Source: an uncultured Candidatus Saccharibacteria bacterium
GTDB lineage: Bacteria > Patescibacteriota > Saccharimonadia > Saccharimonadales > Saccharimonadaceae
Reading direction: 5' to 3'
NCBI GenBank assembly: GCA_948945085.1
Contig: CARBGY010000007.1
Location: forward strand, 1 to 58,853
DNA length: 58,853 nt
Shown: piece after piece, positions 57,043 through 58,853 of the stretch
Numbering within the stretch: the stretch's first letter is position 1
How the letters are laid out: every line of letters begins with the position of its first letter
Program-made: the position numbers and the translations under genes
The notes under the pieces: generated by a model
Database searches by the model: none
The model's input: only the letters and a program-made list of their open reading frames with translations
Told to the model about the DNA's origin: nothing

Positions 57043-57254
57043 TCACCACATAACCCGCAGCCAGTCCCTTATACTATGTACGCGGCGGGTACGTCCTTCT
57101 ACATACTGGTTCATTGAGGTACGCGGGCTACGCTAGCTACTACTGGTCAGCTACTACTTATCCTAATGCTACGGACGCGTACCACCTCCACTTCAATAGT
57201 ACTAACGTCTTCCCGTCGCGCTACAGCGTTCGATTCATCGGTTTCTCGGTGCGC
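57043..57254 (+). repeat. Cassette D: orphan DGR-type variable region
   Basis: TCACCACATAACCCGCAGCC starts a 47-bp block shared with E, including an in-frame TAA. The coding part reads PAASPLYYVRGGYVLLHTGS, RYAGYASYYWSATTYPNATD and FNSTNVFPSRYSVRFIGFSV, ending in Arg. It has no start signal and runs into unrelated sequence. It lies 78 bp before tRNA-Gln. Its start is exactly 600 bp before that of E. Confidence 0.85.
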
Positions 57255-57331
57255 TCACGCCGCTCTCTTTCCCGTCCTTCCATAATTCTTATTACCAAAC
57301 GCAGAAATTTGTGATATAATAAACTATAGCT

Positions 57332-57406
57332 TGGGGATTCGCCAAGTGGTAAGGCACCGGGTTCTGGTCCCGGCATTCGGGGGTTCGAATCCCTCATCCC
57401 CAGCCA
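57332..57406 (+). tRNA. tRNA-Gln(CTG)
   Basis: TGGGGAT/ATCCCCA acceptor, anticodon stem CCGGG/CCCGG with loop TTCTGGT (anticodon CTG), and encoded CCA. A TATAAT lies 13 bp upstream. Confidence 0.95.
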
Positions 57407-57478
57407 TAAGGAACGCTTTTCGCCTAAAATAGGTCGGGAAAGAGTTGCTTAAGGTATAAATCCAGAAAAAATCCGTGA

Positions 57479-57516
57479 AATCGTAGGTTCGAAAGTAGTA
57501 AACCTACGATTTTTCG
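57479..57516 (+). terminator. Terminator downstream of tRNA-Gln
   Basis: AATCGTAGGTT / AACCTACGATT with an 11-nt loop is followed by TTTTCG. Confidence 0.85.
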
Positions 57517-57642
57517 TTTCGCATTTATGTTACCTATAATAAAATGCCAAAGTAGTTTGGAAGAAGCATACGATGAAGATTATTATGACTATTAAATAAT
57601 CAAACGGATAGAAAATCTTTTTCATTTATAAACAACTCAAAT

Positions 57643-57851
57643 TCACCACATAACCCGCAGCCAGTCCCTTATACTATGTACGCGGCGGGGTCGTCCATCT
57701 AGATACTGGTTCATTGAGGTACGCGGGCCATAGCCGCTACTGGTCAGCTACTACTTATCCTAATGCTACGTACGCGTACGGCCTCGATTTCAATAGTACT
57801 AACGTCCTCCCGTCGGGCTACAACTATCGATTCCTCGGTTTCTCGGTGCGC
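57643..57851 (+). repeat. Cassette E: orphan DGR-type variable region
   Basis: It begins with the same 47-bp block as D and reads ASPLYYVRGGVVHLDTGSLR, AGHSRYWSATTYPNATYAYG and FNSTNVLPSGYNYRFLGFSV. It is one codon shorter than the others before the YWS motif. After GFSVR it runs YNKLNIL to a stop. It lacks a start and a Shine-Dalgarno and sits ~50 bp before the NERD gene. Confidence 0.85.
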
Positions 57852-57898
57852 TACAATAAACTTAATATATTGTAAAATTCTTATGTTTAAATAGTATT

Positions 57899-58573
57899 AT
57901 GAAAGAAAACTTATATCAAATCCGTGGCACAAAAGTAAAAACTCTTTATCCTACCAAATTAACTACCGCAGAATGTCGTCTCGTTTTTAGCCTACAGAGA
58001 CTTTTCCAGCCAGAACATATTCTAGCCGACCTCTATTTACCAAAACCAACTTCCAACCCAACCACTAAAATCGACCAAAACCTTTTTATTACAGCATCCA
58101 GCTTACTTCAAATCGATTGCATAGCCATTAATCATGGCGGCATCTTCGTCTTCGAATCCAAAGATTACGCTGGCTGGATTTATGGTCATGGCAATCGAAT
58201 ACATTGGACACAAGTTTTAAATTATGGTAAAGATAAACATCAATTCTATAATCCTGTAAAACAAAATGAATCTCACGTCAAGGTTATTAAAGACTTATTC
58301 TCTACTAATATTCCTATTTACTCAGTTATTGTCTTTGGTCGCGAAGCTACCTTAAAAGTTCTTACCGATATCCCCGATCATTGTCGAGTCTGCACGCAAA
58401 GTGACATCAGTACTACCATCAATTCCTTAACCCAAATACACCCCAATGCAATCAATGCCCAGGAGATTGCCTATGCCTACGCTCTCATTCAACAAGACCA
58501 AATCGACCCTACTGCCATAATTAGAACTGAGCATATCGACGAAGTGCAAAATGTTCAACATCTTCGTCCGTAG
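57899..58573 (+). CDS. NERD-domain protein with its end replaced by a cassette
   Basis: The nuclease-related (NERD) domain shows ASSLLQIDCIAINHGGIFVF, then ESKDYAGWIYGHG and FYNPVKQNESHVKVIKDLF; the D and ExK-like residues match a restriction-endonuclease-like fold. The 224-aa ORF ends QNVQHLRP, and its last four codons and TAG stop lie inside the start block of cassette F (CTTCGTCCGTAG). The native end may therefore have been lost. No Shine-Dalgarno is seen; TAAAAT-type boxes lie upstream. Confidence 0.85.
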   Translation: MKENLYQIRGTKVKTLYPTKLTTAECRLVFSLQRLFQPEHILADLYLPKPTSNPTTKIDQNLFITASSLLQIDCIAINHGGIFVFESKDYAGWIYGHGNRIHWTQVLNYGKDKHQFYNPVKQNESHVKVIKDLFSTNIPIYSVIVFGREATLKVLTDIPDHCRVCTQSDISTTINSLTQIHPNAINAQEIAYAYALIQQDQIDPTAIIRTEHIDEVQNVQHLRP

Positions 58574-58808
58574 CGGACATGTACGCGGCGGGGTCGTCGA
58601 TCTAGCTACTGGTTCATTGAGGTACGCGGGCATCGATAGCTTCTACTGGTCAACTACTACTTATTCTAATGCTACGTACGCGTACGGCCTCGATTTCAAT
58701 AGTACTAAAGTCGGCCCGTCGTACTACAACGCTCGATTCTACGGTTTCTCGGTGCAATGCCAAAACATGTTCTCAACTCCAAACTGCTCTACTTTGACTG
58801 TAGGATAA
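58557..58808 (+). repeat. Cassette F: orphan DGR-type variable region, hybrid start and IS-truncated end
   Basis: It reads NIFVRSGHVRGGVVDLATGS, RYAGIDSFYWSTTTYSNATY and FNSTKVGPSYYNARFYGFSV, then QCQNMFSTPNCSTLTVG and a stop. The start carries the A/B-type CTTCGTCCGTAGCGG joined to the C/D/E-type GTACGCGGCGGG. An ATG at 58551 precedes it but without a Shine-Dalgarno. The last codons are provided by an IS-like end that begins at 58799. Confidence 0.82.
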
Positions 58809-58818
58809 ACAAACATAT
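58799..58818. repeat. Putative IS terminal inverted repeat, second copy
   Basis: TGTAGGATAAACAAACATAT matches the IS end at 33601-33620 at 19 of 20 bases in the same orientation. The IS body would lie to the right, beyond the window edge. Confidence 0.7.
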
Positions 58819-58853
58819 TGCACTAAGTTAATGGTTGTATGGCTTGTGTTTGA

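Noticed and set aside
18661..58808. Cassettes as a CRISPR or integron array
   Set aside because: Spacing is irregular, there are no short direct repeats, attC-like sites or integrase, and the variation is codon-structured.
1..58853. Alternative genetic code with TGA as Gly or Trp (as in some CPR groups)
   Set aside because: TGA ends several ORFs (for example at 32932 and the 41-aa ORF), and conserved Gly and Trp positions in ribosomal proteins use standard codons.

Overview
The window looks like a chromosomal stretch of a Patescibacteria/CPR bacterium, most likely a Saccharibacterium (TM7). This rests on a long ribosomal-protein cluster with no L30 gene in its slot, short housekeeping proteins, small exported and membrane proteins, a sortase in the secY-infA interval and a fused RNase HII-YraN gene. 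The genetic code appears standard because TGA is used as a stop. Promoters are very regular (TTGACW, 17 bp, TGnTATAAT), and many genes have the -10 box only 6-9 bp before the ATG, which implies leaderless mRNAs.

Layout. 0-4 kb: tRNA-Ala (partial), XRE regulator, trpS with a tiny Trp-containing leader ORF, an RluA-type pseudouridine synthase and holB. 4-12 kb: surface and envelope genes (CAP protein, 7TM-GAF sensor, methyltransferase, fibro-slime surface protein, DsbA-like protein, CBS protein). 12-19 kb: information processing (radA, ruvC, ruvA, rplS, rnhB-yraN). 19-29 kb: mixed genes (HAD, ychF fused to a recombinase remnant, radical SAM/SPASM, DUF3800, TPR, HD, CmpB-like, rpmG, GH57) and three tRNAs counting those to 36 kb. 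29.9-34.1 kb: a gene graveyard with a deleted 2-hydroxyacid dehydrogenase, a broken methyltransferase and an IS481-like remnant. 34-38 kb: VanZ, YhhN-like, P-loop and YgjP-type genes plus a two-gene small-protein operon. 38-55 kb: rplC-D-W-B-rpsS-rplV-rpsC-rplP-rpsQ-rplN-X-E-rpsN-H, an inserted exported-protein gene, then rplF-R-rpsE-rplO-secY-sortase-infA-rpmJ-rpsM-K-D-rpoA-rplQ-M-rpsI. 55-58.9 kb: recR, a MurI-like protein without catalytic cysteines, tRNA-Gln and a NERD gene.

The most striking feature is a set of six dispersed, promoterless, start-less cassettes on the + strand (about 18.7, 24.5, 24.9, 57.1, 57.7 and 58.6 kb). Each encodes the C-terminal 65-75 residues of a C-type-lectin-fold (FGE-sulfatase / Fib_succ_major-like) domain. 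Four of them align codon by codon, and differ almost only at about 15 codons where bases 1 and 2 vary freely while base 3 stays C or T. That is the AAY-to-NNY footprint of a diversity-generating retroelement (DGR). No reverse transcriptase, template repeat or intact target gene is in the window, so these look like orphan variable regions scattered behind housekeeping genes and beside tRNA genes. A perfect 42-bp palindrome lies between two of them. I infer a DGR-derived reservoir of silent variable cassettes; this is a hypothesis.

Zinc-free versions of L33, L36 and S14 and a RecR that has lost its zinc finger suggest a zinc-sparing information machinery. Protein functions are inferred from motifs only; no database search was run.
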